64,000 nt of DNA from an uncultured Bacteroidales bacterium (GTDB lineage Bacteria; Bacteroidota; Bacteroidia; Bacteroidales; F082). A model generated the notes under the pieces. It made no database searches and had not been told where the DNA came from. It saw only the letters and a program-made list of their open reading frames with translations. Below, one piece after another: positions 16,170-25,156 of the stretch; position 1 is the stretch's first letter, and the number at the start of each line of letters is the position of its first letter. Made by a program: the position numbers and the translations under genes. Location of the stretch: positions 124,001-188,000 of the forward strand of contig CAJOHD010000001.1 in the NCBI GenBank assembly GCA_905234275.1. Reading direction: 5' to 3'.

Positions 16170-16700
16170 ATGACATTAGAACAGTTGGCAAAACAAGGTA
16201 GAAGAAAAGAGGTTTTCACGGTTGCGATAAACCATAACATCTGCAACGCCAGAAAAGAATCTTTGAAAAACAGCTTCGTTGATTGCGAGCATATCAAGCA
16301 CAGAAACGAGTTCATCGCCATGCGTAACGGCGTGCGTTACATCAATGACAGCGCGGCGAAGAGCGTCTCTGCGACATGGTTCTCAATCGAGAATGCTAGC
16401 GAGCCTACAGTGTGGATCGCCTTGGCAGGAAACGAAGACTACGAAGATATGATTCCTGTTGTGCGCCAACATGTCAAGTCGATAATCTGCGTGGGCGACA
16501 ACATCGAGCCGATGCGTTCAGCATTGGGATGTCTCGTCCGTGATGGCGTGATGGTGGCCGGCAGTATGGAGGAAGCCGTGAAGATGGCTGAAGAGAAAGC
16601 CATCTCAGGATACAACATCTTGTTCTCCCCGAGCTGCGAAGTGGAGGGTGCTGATGTCACAAAAATGGAAAAAGTATTTGTCAAAATGGCAAAGGAATAA
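16170..16700 (+). CDS. MurD remnant: degraded C-terminal ligase domain only
   Basis: 176 residues from the ATG at 16170, placed exactly where murD belongs between mraY and ftsW. It aligns by eye only with the last third of MurD (HN..N...ESL..SF, EHR.EF, NGVRYINDS, TVWIALAG, ICVGDN, SPSC). The UDP-binding and ATPase domains are gone, and the 30 nt before it hold no remains of them. Residues that bind substrate in the family are changed: NDSKATN is NDSAAKS (59-65), the GGxDKGNDY Lys is lost in AGNEDYED (86-93), and the Phe/Lys positions after SPSC are altered. The frame is intact and ftsW starts 4 nt after the stop, so it is translated but cannot be a MurD enzyme alone. It may be a scaffold, a regulator or a decaying relic; the functional MurD must be elsewhere. 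Confidence 0.8.
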   Translation: MTLEQLAKQGRRKEVFTVAINHNICNARKESLKNSFVDCEHIKHRNEFIAMRNGVRYINDSAAKSVSATWFSIENASEPTVWIALAGNEDYEDMIPVVRQHVKSIICVGDNIEPMRSALGCLVRDGVMVAGSMEEAVKMAEEKAISGYNILFSPSCEVEGADVTKMEKVFVKMAKE

Positions 16701-16703
16701 ACT

Positions 16704-17906
16704 ATGATAGATAAAGAATTGGTTGCGGAAAAAACTAGGAACCTGTTCCAGGGCGACAAGGTGATCTGGGTGGTGGTGGCGATACTCACCTTTATGTCGC
16801 TGCTCACCGTGTACAGCGCTTCGGAATCGGTTGCTAACAGAAGCTATAACGGCAACAACGCCTTTGTGTTGCTGCGTCATGCCGTGATGCTGCTTCTCGG
16901 CTTGGCATGCATGTTCGGTGCGTCGCGCATCAATTATAAGAAGTATTCCAAGCTGTTGCTGCTCCTTTTCTGGATCGCCATTCCGCTGCTGATTTATACA
17001 TTGTTCTTCGGTAAGAACCTCAACCATGCTCAGCGTGTCATCGGCATCGCCGGCGTGACGTTCCAGACCTCAGATTTGGCGAAGATCGCCCTTATAGGAT
17101 TCCTCGCCAGAGTGCTGACGCTGCGTCGCGACCAGCTTGACGACTTCAAAGAGCTGGGCATCAGGGTGATGCTGCCGATTTTGGTCATCGTGGGACTTAT
17201 CTTCCCTGAGAACTTCTCGACGGCGGCAATGCTTTTCGCTACATGCATAGTGATGATGTTTTTGAGCAAGGTAAAGATGAAATATATCTTCGGATTCATC
17301 GGAATCATTGTGGTGGCAGGCGGCATCTTCATGCTTGTCTCCTTTGCTTTCGCGAAAGACAACCGAAGTGCTACGTGGGTCAACCGTATCGAGCGTTTCT
17401 TCAGCAGCAGTGAGGAGGAAGCCGACGACACCGCCAACTTCCAGGTGATGCAGTCGAAGATAGCTATCGCCGGTGGCGGTCTGATTGGAAAATCGCCAGG
17501 CAAGAGCACCCAGCGTAACGTGCTCCCGCACCCATATTCCGACTTCATCTACGCCATCGTCTTGGAAGAATATGGATTGATAGGAGGGATCTTCGTGCTG
17601 GCGCTTTACCTCATTTTGCTATATCGTGCGACGCGTATCATGCTGCGGGCGCCACAGTCGTTCGGAGGACTGCTTGCCATGGGGCTCGCTTTCAGCTTGG
17701 TAATGCAGGCTATGGTGAACATGGGTGTTGCAGTGGGTTTGTTCCCTGTGACGGGACAGCCGTTGCCTTTCATCAGCATGGGCGGCACCTCGCTGTTGTT
17801 TACCGGACTTTCAATAGGAATAATAATCAGTGTGACAAGAGAAATAAATAAAGTTAATAACGATGAAAGAGACGCAGAAATCGAAGTCGCCGAGGCTGAT
17901 AGTTAG
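16704..17906 (+). CDS. ftsW: Lipid II polymerase FtsW (SEDS family)
   Basis: 400 residues with about ten membrane helices. SEDS glycosyltransferase that polymerises glycan strands at the septum together with FtsI. Motifs: SASESVANRSY early, the conserved HPYSDFIYAIVLEEYGLIGG, and the C-terminal GQPLPFISMGGTSLLF with the SEDS signature. It overlaps murG by 44 nt in another frame. Confidence 0.95.
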   Translation: MIDKELVAEKTRNLFQGDKVIWVVVAILTFMSLLTVYSASESVANRSYNGNNAFVLLRHAVMLLLGLACMFGASRINYKKYSKLLLLLFWIAIPLLIYTLFFGKNLNHAQRVIGIAGVTFQTSDLAKIALIGFLARVLTLRRDQLDDFKELGIRVMLPILVIVGLIFPENFSTAAMLFATCIVMMFLSKVKMKYIFGFIGIIVVAGGIFMLVSFAFAKDNRSATWVNRIERFFSSSEEEADDTANFQVMQSKIAIAGGGLIGKSPGKSTQRNVLPHPYSDFIYAIVLEEYGLIGGIFVLALYLILLYRATRIMLRAPQSFGGLLAMGLAFSLVMQAMVNMGVAVGLFPVTGQPLPFISMGGTSLLFTGLSIGIIISVTREINKVNNDERDAEIEVAEADS

Positions 17907-18990
17907 CGGCGGAGGCACAGGCGGACATATCTTTCCGGCGATAGCCATTGCCGACGCGTTCAAGCGCCGTCATCCGGATGCCGAGATTTTGTTCGTGGGA
18001 GCAAAAGGAAGAATGGAGATGGATAGAGTGCCAAAGGCAGGCTATCCTATTGAAGGACTGTGGATTAGCGGCTTCAAACGCGAGCTGTCACTCGACAACC
18101 TGAGTTTCCCGTTCAAGCTGATAAGCAGTCTCTGCAAGGCGAAGAAGATCTTGAAGAAATTCAAGCCGGATGCAGTTGTGGGCGTCGGCGGATTTGCCAG
18201 CGGACCTACAATGCGTAAGGCTACTTCTCTTGGAATCCCTGTGGTTATCCAGGAACAAAACTCCTTCCCTGGCGTCACAAACAAGATTGTGGCTCCGAAA
18301 GCAGCCAAAATTTGCGTGGCGTATGAAGGCATGGAGAAATGGTTCCCGAAAGATAAAATCGTTATGACCGGCAACCCGTTGAGAAACAATGTGGTTTCGA
18401 CAGAAGGCAAGCACGATGAAGGCGCAAAGTTCTTCGGATTGAATCCGGAAAAGCCGATAATCCTTCTCGTGGGTGGCAGTCAGGGCGCACTCGGCATCAA
18501 CAAAGGCATATCTGCAAAACTCGCGATGTTTAAAGATGTCGACTATCAGATGATATGGCAGACAGGCAAGCATTATATCGAGCAGGCTCAGAATGAGATA
18601 AAAGAACTCGGACTTGAAGACAAGGTGAAGCCGACGGTGTTCATCGACAGGATGGACCTCGCTTATGCTTGTGCCGACGTGGTGATTTCAAGAGCGGGCG
18701 CGATGTCGATTTCCGAGCTTTCATTGGTGAAGAAAGCTGTGGCGTTCGTGCCGCTACCGACAGCTGCAGAAGATCATCAGACTAAAAACGCACAGAGTCT
18801 GGTCGATAAAAACGCGGCGATAATGGTCAAAAATAACGAGACTCAGGAGAAGCTTCTGCCGACAGTTTTCGAATTATTAAAAGATGAAGAAAAAATTTGC
18901 GAAATGCAAAAAAATATTGCTAAATTTGCAAGACCAAATGCAGCGGAAGATGTTGTTAATGAAATAGATAAGGTATGTTGTATTTCTTAG
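17863..18990 (+). CDS. murG: UDP-GlcNAc:lipid I N-acetylglucosaminyltransferase
   Basis: 375 residues. Makes lipid II on the inner face of the membrane. GGGTGGHIFPAIAIA (about residues 16-30) is the lipid-phosphate loop; VGVGGFASGP and VIQEQNSFPG are family motifs; the UDP-GlcNAc site is VISRAGAMSISEL with PTAAEDHQTKNA. The start at 17863 lies inside ftsW (44-nt overlap); no later ATG precedes the glycine loop. It overlaps murC by 16 nt at its end. Confidence 0.95.
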   Translation: MKETQKSKSPRLIVSGGGTGGHIFPAIAIADAFKRRHPDAEILFVGAKGRMEMDRVPKAGYPIEGLWISGFKRELSLDNLSFPFKLISSLCKAKKILKKFKPDAVVGVGGFASGPTMRKATSLGIPVVIQEQNSFPGVTNKIVAPKAAKICVAYEGMEKWFPKDKIVMTGNPLRNNVVSTEGKHDEGAKFFGLNPEKPIILLVGGSQGALGINKGISAKLAMFKDVDYQMIWQTGKHYIEQAQNEIKELGLEDKVKPTVFIDRMDLAYACADVVISRAGAMSISELSLVKKAVAFVPLPTAAEDHQTKNAQSLVDKNAAIMVKNNETQEKLLPTVFELLKDEEKICEMQKNIAKFARPNAAEDVVNEIDKVCCIS

Positions 18991-20345
18991 GAATCGGTGG
19001 CATCGGGATGAGTGCCTTGGCGAGATATTTCAAAGCCAAGGGCTATGAAGTGGCGGGCTATGACCGTACTCCATCGCCATTGACGCATCGTCTTGAAGAC
19101 GAAGGCATCAGCATTCATTATGTCGATGACCCGAGCCTTATTCCTGAGAATATAGAGTTTGTCGTGCTGACACCTGCCATTCCAGCTAACTCGTTGGAAC
19201 TGAATTATCTGCGTGGCAAAGGTGTCAAGATTTTGAAACGCGCCGAGGTGCTCGGGATGCTGTCGGAACAGCATAAAGCCCTCGCAATAGCAGGCACACA
19301 CGGCAAGACAACCACAACGGCCCTCGTGACACATATCCTGATGACAGCAGGCAGGAAACTGTCTGCGTTTATTGGCGGAATCGCACGCAACATCGACAGC
19401 AACGTGGTGATTGGCGAAGAAAAAGATGACTTGATAGTGATGGAAGCCGATGAGTTCGACCACTCGTTCCTGAGACTTTCGCCATACGTCAGCATCGTGA
19501 CATCAATTGATGCCGATCATCTTGATATCTACGGCGATTATCAGCACCTCGTTGAGAGCTTCAATGAGTTCGTGAACAAGACATCTGACGATGGTCTGGT
19601 GATTTATCACGCCAATCTGCCGATAAAAACGACGAAGAAACACGTCACATACGGCCTCGAAAACGCCGACGTGATTGTGGAAGATATCCGCGTAATCGAA
19701 GGAGAAACTTGTTTCTCCGTAAAAATCAATGACGAAAGATTTGAGGAAGATTATAAAAAAATCTGTGCAAATCTGAGTAATCTGCGAGAGATAAAGATGT
19801 CTCTCTATGGCCTCCATAACGTACAAAACGCCCTTGCCGCAATCATCATGTGCTCGTATCTCGGTGTGAGCGATGAAGATATCAGAGAAGGTCTCTCGAC
19901 TTTCAAAGGTGTGCAGCGCCGTTTCGATATCAGGGTAAGAGATGAGAAGCATATCTACATCGACGATTATGCGCATCATCCGGAGGAGATAAAGGCGGCT
20001 TTGTTGGCGGCACGTAAAGTGTTTTCTGGCAAGGAGCTGACGGTGGTCTTCCAGCCACATCTCTTCACCAGAACGCGCGATTTTATGGATGGTTTCGCCG
20101 AGAGCCTTTCGCTCGCCGACAGAGTGATACTGCTCGACATCTATCCTGCACGCGAGCTCCCGATAGAAGGAGTGACATCAGCGGCACTTTTGGAGAAGAT
20201 AACATCGAAAAACAAGATGTTATGCTCGAAGGAAGAACTGCTGAATACAATAAAAGGTATTGATCCTGAGTTAGTTATGACAGTAGGCGCTGGCGATATC
20301 GACCGCTTCGTGCCACAAATAGAAAAGATGTTCAAGAATGAATAA
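18975..20345 (+). CDS. murC: UDP-N-acetylmuramate-L-alanine ligase
   Basis: 456 residues. Adds the first amino acid to UDP-MurNAc. It starts directly at the dinucleotide-like loop LGIGGIGMSALARYF, so it lacks the few extra residues common at the N-terminus. ATPase loop AIAGTHGKTTTTALVTH near residue 110, VMEADEFDHSF, IVTSIDADHLDIYGDYQ, IYIDDYAHHPEEIKAAL and VVFQPHLFTRT follow in order. It overlaps murG upstream and ftsQ downstream (8 nt), pointing to coupled translation. Confidence 0.96.
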   Translation: MLYFLGIGGIGMSALARYFKAKGYEVAGYDRTPSPLTHRLEDEGISIHYVDDPSLIPENIEFVVLTPAIPANSLELNYLRGKGVKILKRAEVLGMLSEQHKALAIAGTHGKTTTTALVTHILMTAGRKLSAFIGGIARNIDSNVVIGEEKDDLIVMEADEFDHSFLRLSPYVSIVTSIDADHLDIYGDYQHLVESFNEFVNKTSDDGLVIYHANLPIKTTKKHVTYGLENADVIVEDIRVIEGETCFSVKINDERFEEDYKKICANLSNLREIKMSLYGLHNVQNALAAIIMCSYLGVSDEDIREGLSTFKGVQRRFDIRVRDEKHIYIDDYAHHPEEIKAALLAARKVFSGKELTVVFQPHLFTRTRDFMDGFAESLSLADRVILLDIYPARELPIEGVTSAALLEKITSKNKMLCSKEELLNTIKGIDPELVMTVGAGDIDRFVPQIEKMFKNE

Positions 20346-21075
20346 GTTCCTTAAAATATCAGGTTGGGTGCTGACAATCGCTGCGATTGCCTGCCTTTGG
20401 TATTTTACCCATAAGGAACATGTCGCTCATCCGTTGAAGGGCGTCGAGCTGAACCTTATCAGTGCCTTTGAGCATGGTTTTATCGATAAGAACGCTGAGT
20501 ATCAAAAGATTATGAGAATCTGCGATACGACACATAACACCGATATTACCATGATACCTGTCGATAGCGTGAGAAACTACATCAAGTCGATACCGTGGGC
20601 GATTTATACCGACGCTAATATCACTTTCGATGAGGTGATGGTCGTGAATATCATTGAGTGTCAGCCGATTGTGCGTATATTTCTCAAAGACGGCCGCTCG
20701 GTTTATCTCGATGAAGATGGCAATGTTTATCCTGAAAAATATGGTTTTTCGGCTCACATTCTGATAGGTAGCGGTAATATCACCAAAAATGATTTGCCGA
20801 AAGTTTTTAAGGTGATGAAGAGTGTTTTAAATAATTCATATTCAAAGTGTTGCGTGAAGCAAGTTTATTATGATGGAAGAAATTATGAACTTGTGATGAA
20901 TAACGTCGACCTGAAAGTCATACTCGGCGATGGGGAGAATGTGGATTTGAAGCTGCAGAATTTGCAGTATTTCTTTGAGCAGATGCAAGGTTCTCCAGAG
21001 TTGAAGAACTACAGCAAAATAAATTTCAATTTTGATAATCAAGTTGTTTGTACGAGAAATAAAACTAAAAAATAA
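20338..21075 (+). CDS. ftsQ: Cell division protein FtsQ
   Basis: 245 residues: a short cytoplasmic N-terminus, one membrane helix (about residues 8-23, GWVLTIAAIACLWYFT) and a periplasmic domain. It has the usual FtsQ pattern in which a polypeptide-transport-associated segment is followed by VVNIIECQPIVRIFLKDGRSVYLDEDGNVYP, the typical ExxPxAxxxxxxxxYLDxxG region of the family. It overlaps murC by 8 nt and shares one base with the ftsA start (TAATG). Confidence 0.9.
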   Translation: MNKFLKISGWVLTIAAIACLWYFTHKEHVAHPLKGVELNLISAFEHGFIDKNAEYQKIMRICDTTHNTDITMIPVDSVRNYIKSIPWAIYTDANITFDEVMVVNIIECQPIVRIFLKDGRSVYLDEDGNVYPEKYGFSAHILIGSGNITKNDLPKVFKVMKSVLNNSYSKCCVKQVYYDGRNYELVMNNVDLKVILGDGENVDLKLQNLQYFFEQMQGSPELKNYSKINFNFDNQVVCTRNKTKK

Positions 21076-22445
21076 TGAGTAATCCTGTGTACATCGTAGG
21101 CCTTGATATCGGCACTACAAAGATCGCCTGCTTCGTCGGCGAAAAAGTTGAGAATGGTAAGATTGTCATCCGTGGTTATGGTAAAACGGAGTCGACTGGT
21201 GTTAAACGCGGTATGGTTTTCAATATTGAGGAGACCGTCAATGCAATCCGCAGAGCTGTTGACATGGCTTCAGAGCAGTCGAATGTTGACATTAAGACGG
21301 TTAACGTCGGTATTGCCGGCCATCACATCAGGAGTGTGCAGCATCGCGGCGTGTTGATGCGCGACAACCCGAATGTGGAGATTACAGAGGAAGAAATCGA
21401 TAAACTGCGTCAGGATGTCTTCAAACTCGGCATGACACCGGGCGAGGAGATCATCGACGTCATCCCGCAGGAATATATCGTTGACGACGAGATGGGTATA
21501 CGTCATCCGAAAGGCATGCTCGGCAGCAAGCTCGAGGCAAATTTCCACGTCATCATCGGACAGGTGGCGGCTGCACGTAACATCGTTACTTGCATCAAGC
21601 AGGCGGGTCTCGAGATGGAACACATGATCCTTGAGCCTATCGCTTCAGCGGAGGCAGTGCTTGGTGAAGATGAGAAAGAAGCTGGCGTGGCTCTCGTTGA
21701 TATCGGCGGCGGCACAACAGATATCGCCATCTTCTACGACAATATTATCTACCACACAGCCGTTATCCCATTTGGAGGTAACGTGATCACTGAAGATATC
21801 CGTCAGGGCTGCTCGATCATCAAGAAGCACGCTGAGGAGATCAAGGTGAAGTTCGGTTCGGCGGTAGCAAGCGAAAACCGCGACGACGAGGTGGTGTCGA
21901 TTCCAGGCATCAGAGGTAGAGAGCCTAAAGAGATTTCGTTCAAGACCTTGGCATCTATCATCCAGGCTCGTCTGAGCGAGATCTTCGACATAGTGAACAA
22001 TGAGATCCAGAAGGTCAATAGCGAGCATAAGCTCATCGCCGGCATCGTTCTCACAGGTGGCGGTGCGATGATGAAGCATATCCAGCAGCTGGCGGCGTTC
22101 AAGACAGGTCTCGACGTGCGTATCGGCTACCCGAACGAATACCTCGCCAACGACACAGCTGAGGAGCTCGCAAGCCCGATGTATTCGACAGGTGTCGGTC
22201 TCGTCATCGAAGGTATCGCTCGTTATGAAAACGCTCTGAAACATGGTCAGGTCGTGGAGAGAAACGGCGAGAAGAGAGTGTTTGTGATAGAACACGAGGA
22301 TCCGAAGGCTTCTGCAGAAGTCAGCAACGACGAAGGCAACAAAGGCGGCAGCCTGTTCCGTCGCTGGGGTCAGTCGATCATCACGACATTCGCTGGCAAA
22401 TTCCTCAAGGACGATGAGATTGATAATGAAAATCTTGATAACTAA
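21075..22445 (+). CDS. ftsA: Cell division protein FtsA
   Basis: 456 residues. Actin-like protein that ties FtsZ filaments to the membrane. The phosphate-1 loop is GLDIGTTKIACFVGE; the 1C domain covers about 85-165; the second phosphate loop is ALVDIGGGTTDIAIF; the adenosine loop is IVLTGGGAMMKHI. A C-terminal amphipathic segment (FRRWGQSIITTFAGKF, about 425-442) fits a membrane-targeting helix. It lies 11 nt upstream of ftsZ. Confidence 0.97.
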   Translation: MSNPVYIVGLDIGTTKIACFVGEKVENGKIVIRGYGKTESTGVKRGMVFNIEETVNAIRRAVDMASEQSNVDIKTVNVGIAGHHIRSVQHRGVLMRDNPNVEITEEEIDKLRQDVFKLGMTPGEEIIDVIPQEYIVDDEMGIRHPKGMLGSKLEANFHVIIGQVAAARNIVTCIKQAGLEMEHMILEPIASAEAVLGEDEKEAGVALVDIGGGTTDIAIFYDNIIYHTAVIPFGGNVITEDIRQGCSIIKKHAEEIKVKFGSAVASENRDDEVVSIPGIRGREPKEISFKTLASIIQARLSEIFDIVNNEIQKVNSEHKLIAGIVLTGGGAMMKHIQQLAAFKTGLDVRIGYPNEYLANDTAEELASPMYSTGVGLVIEGIARYENALKHGQVVERNGEKRVFVIEHEDPKASAEVSNDEGNKGGSLFRRWGQSIITTFAGKFLKDDEIDNENLDN

Positions 22446-22456
22446 AACAATATAAG

Positions 22457-24142
22457 ATGACTGATTTAGTAAGATTTGACGTGCCGGAAGAAAAACCCAA
22501 CATCATCAAGGTGATGGGTGTTGGCGGAGGCGGTAGCAACGCTGTCACGCACATGTTTTCTGAAGGTATTACTGGTGTTGACTTCATCCTTTGCAACACC
22601 GACGACCAGGCTTTGCAGAAGAGTCCTGTCGAGAACAAGCTGCATATCGGCGACCATGCTTTGGGAGCCGGTAACGTCCCGGCAGAGGGGCGTAAGGCAG
22701 CTGAGCAGACAGAGGAGAAGATTCGCGAAGTGTTGGAAGGTGAGACGAAGATGCTGTTTATCACAGCCGGTATGGGTGGTGGTACAGGCACAGGAGCCGC
22801 ACCTGTGGTGGCAAGGATAGCACGCGAACTCGGCGTCCTCACCGTCGGCATCGTGACACTGCCGTTCAGCTTCGAAGGCAAACGCCGTCAGCAACAGGCA
22901 TTGGAAGGTATAGCCGAACTGCGTAAGAATGTCGACGCTCTGCTCGTCATCAGCAACGACAAACTCCGTGAGGAATATGGCAACATGAAGCTCACCGAGG
23001 CTTTCAAGAAGGCTGACGACGTGTTGAAGATAGCAGCAAAAGGTATAGCGGAGATCATCACAGTGACAGGCTATGTCAACGTCGACTTCGAAGATGTCAA
23101 CAACGTCATGCGCGAGAGTGGCAAGGCTATCATGGGCTCAGGTTATGCAGTGGGCGAGGATAGAGCCTTGCGCGCCGTGGAAGAGGCAGTGCATTCACCG
23201 CTTCTCGACGACTCGGACATCACCGGAGCAAAGAATATCCTTGTTTACATCACTTCGGGTACTGAAGAGGTGAAGCTTGACGAGGTGACTGAGATTAACG
23301 AATACGTCCAGGAAGCTACCGGCAAGGTGTCGGAGATTATCTGGGGCAACGGCGAAGACTTGTCGCTTGAAAACGGTCTGCGCGTCACCTTGATAGCAAC
23401 TGGCTTTGGCGAAGATGAGGATAAGAACGAAGAGCCTAAGATTCATACCTTCGCAGATAATAAACTCAAAGATCCGAGGAAAGAAATCGTCAGACCTCCT
23501 GTCAGATTGGATTTCGATGACGTGGAAGAGGAAAAACCTGCCGAGGAAGAGATCAAAGTGATTATCAAACACGAAGATGAGAAGCCTCAGCAGCCTGTTG
23601 AACCGAAACAGGAGAGCCAGGAGACACCAGCGCCACAGCCGAAGAAACGTTATGAGCTCTATGACGAAGAAGAAAATAAAGTGAAAGTCAAAGAGAAAGA
23701 TAACGACGAGGATTACGGCGAAGACAGCGGAAGCGGTATCTTTGTGAAGAAAATCAACACCGAGCCGGCAAGTAACAACGAGCCATCAGCTCCATCGGTG
23801 AAGAAATTCGACAATCCGTTCTCATCAGATGACGACGATATCGATGTCCCTGGATTTAAGAATTTGTCTGACAATCAGACTGTTACAGCTGTGAAAGTCG
23901 AGACCAAGCCGACTCAGACCAAGCAGCTCGACCAGAAGGAGATGCTTCGCCGTCAGCGTTTCATGTCGTTCAACACCGACTTCAGAAGCCAGTCGAACCT
24001 TGAGAATTTCGAGAACATCCCGGCATACGCCCGCATGGGTATGAACATCGCCAAGGAAGACAACGAGATCTCGCATTATTCGGTTGATAAAGAGTCGGGA
24101 CTGCGTGAGGAGAACTCATTCCTTCATGATAATGTAGATTGA
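22457..24142 (+). CDS. ftsZ: Cell division protein FtsZ with long acidic linker
   Basis: 561 residues. Tubulin-like GTPase that forms the division ring. Tubulin motif GMGGGTGTGAAPVV near residue 103; GVGGGGSNAVTHM at about 17-29; T7-loop region NVDFEDVNNVMRESGKA. The folded core ends near residue 320. The remaining 240 residues are a disordered, acidic, Pro/Gln/Lys-rich linker, followed by a conserved-looking tail (LENFENIPAYARMGMN) that may be the partner-binding peptide. It is longer than most FtsZ proteins, mainly because of the linker. purN starts 2 nt after its stop codon. Confidence 0.96.
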   Translation: MTDLVRFDVPEEKPNIIKVMGVGGGGSNAVTHMFSEGITGVDFILCNTDDQALQKSPVENKLHIGDHALGAGNVPAEGRKAAEQTEEKIREVLEGETKMLFITAGMGGGTGTGAAPVVARIARELGVLTVGIVTLPFSFEGKRRQQQALEGIAELRKNVDALLVISNDKLREEYGNMKLTEAFKKADDVLKIAAKGIAEIITVTGYVNVDFEDVNNVMRESGKAIMGSGYAVGEDRALRAVEEAVHSPLLDDSDITGAKNILVYITSGTEEVKLDEVTEINEYVQEATGKVSEIIWGNGEDLSLENGLRVTLIATGFGEDEDKNEEPKIHTFADNKLKDPRKEIVRPPVRLDFDDVEEEKPAEEEIKVIIKHEDEKPQQPVEPKQESQETPAPQPKKRYELYDEEENKVKVKEKDNDEDYGEDSGSGIFVKKINTEPASNNEPSAPSVKKFDNPFSSDDDDIDVPGFKNLSDNQTVTAVKVETKPTQTKQLDQKEMLRRQRFMSFNTDFRSQSNLENFENIPAYARMGMNIAKEDNEISHYSVDKESGLREENSFLHDNVD

Positions 24143-24144
24143 TT

Positions 24145-24705
24145 ATGAAGAGGTTAGCGATATTTGTGTCGGGAGGCGGCACCAATCTGCAACAAATAGC
24201 GGATTATTTCGCACCTAACCCTGAGGTGGAGGTGGCTTGCGTCGTGAGCAACAATAAGGATGCTTACGCCAACCAGCGTGCCAAAAATCTCGGCATCCCG
24301 CTGATAATGATTGACCGTCAGAAGTTTAACGACAAGGCGTTTTCTGAAGAATTGAAGAAGATGAATGTCGATCTGATAGTCTTGGCTGGTTTTTTGTGGC
24401 TCATACCGCAGCATCTCATCGACGCTTTCCCGCACAAAATCATCAATATCCATCCGGCTTTATTGCCGAAATATGGAGGAAAAGGTTTCTACGGACATCA
24501 TGTGCATGAGGCAGTGGTTGCAGCGCACGAGAAAGAATCAGGCATCACGATACATTACGTGAACGAAAAATACGACAGCGGAGACATCATCTTCCAGGCC
24601 AAGGTCGCTATTTCAAGAAACGACACTCCAGATGACGTGGCTGCGAAGATCCATGTCCTTGAACAGATGAATTTCCCTGTGGTGATTGAGAATTTATTGT
24701 TTTAA
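24145..24705 (+). CDS. purN: Phosphoribosylglycinamide formyltransferase
   Basis: 186 residues from the ATG at 24145 (an in-frame TTG at 24139 overlaps ftsZ and is less likely). Third step of purine synthesis, using 10-formyl-tetrahydrofolate. Motifs: the phosphate loop VSGGGTNLQ, LAGFLWLIP, catalytic Asn-His in NIHPALLPKYGG (NIHP), and the downstream catalytic Asp in KYDSGDIIFQ. It is closely appended to the division cluster, which is not a functional link. Confidence 0.94.
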   Translation: MKRLAIFVSGGGTNLQQIADYFAPNPEVEVACVVSNNKDAYANQRAKNLGIPLIMIDRQKFNDKAFSEELKKMNVDLIVLAGFLWLIPQHLIDAFPHKIINIHPALLPKYGGKGFYGHHVHEAVVAAHEKESGITIHYVNEKYDSGDIIFQAKVAISRNDTPDDVAAKIHVLEQMNFPVVIENLLF

Positions 24706-24725
24706 TTTTTGAAAATTTTTATCTC

Positions 24726-25130
24726 ATGAAGAAATTATTCTTAACTATTTTGTTTTTTGCTGTCGCAATGATTTCCAATGCTCAGATTGACAAGATTTTA
24801 GGCGAGTGGCGTACTGTAAACGACAAGACAGGTGAGACCGAAGGCGTCATTTTGTTTTATAAAGGCGATAATGGTTTGTATTACGGAAAGACCACTCACG
24901 TCTACGAAAAGGGCAAGGAACTGTTCGACGAGCAATACATCGGCATGGTTCTTATAAAGGATTTTAAGTTGGAAGATGGGAAACTAGTCGGTGGCACACT
25001 TTATGAACCTCATGAGGATAAAACTTATTACGGCAAAATATCATATAATGCCAAGAATAACACGTTGGAAGTCAGAGGTTCTTTGGATAGAATGGGCTGG
25101 CTTGGACGCACTCAGATTTGGGTGAAGTAG
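24726..25130 (+). CDS. DUF2147 family exported protein
   Basis: 134 residues. Signal peptide MKKLFLTILFFAVAMISNAQ, probable cut after NAQ. The mature part (ILGEWRTVNDKTGETEGVI, GGTLYEPHEDKTYYGKIS, LDRMGWLGRTQIWVK) matches the small beta-barrel-like DUF2147 family. Function unknown. It lies 20 nt after purN and 26 nt before the DUF389 gene, all on one strand. Confidence 0.82.
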   Translation: MKKLFLTILFFAVAMISNAQIDKILGEWRTVNDKTGETEGVILFYKGDNGLYYGKTTHVYEKGKELFDEQYIGMVLIKDFKLEDGKLVGGTLYEPHEDKTYYGKISYNAKNNTLEVRGSLDRMGWLGRTQIWVK

Positions 25131-25156
25131 TCTGCGTTATAACAAAATATACAACT

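Noticed and set aside
16140..16700. Frameshifted full-length murD
   Set aside because: Only 30 nt separate mraY from the fragment, so there is no room for the missing 270 or so codons in any frame.
24139..24144. TTG start for purN
   Set aside because: ATG two codons later fits the family start MKRLAIFVSGGG better and does not overlap ftsZ.
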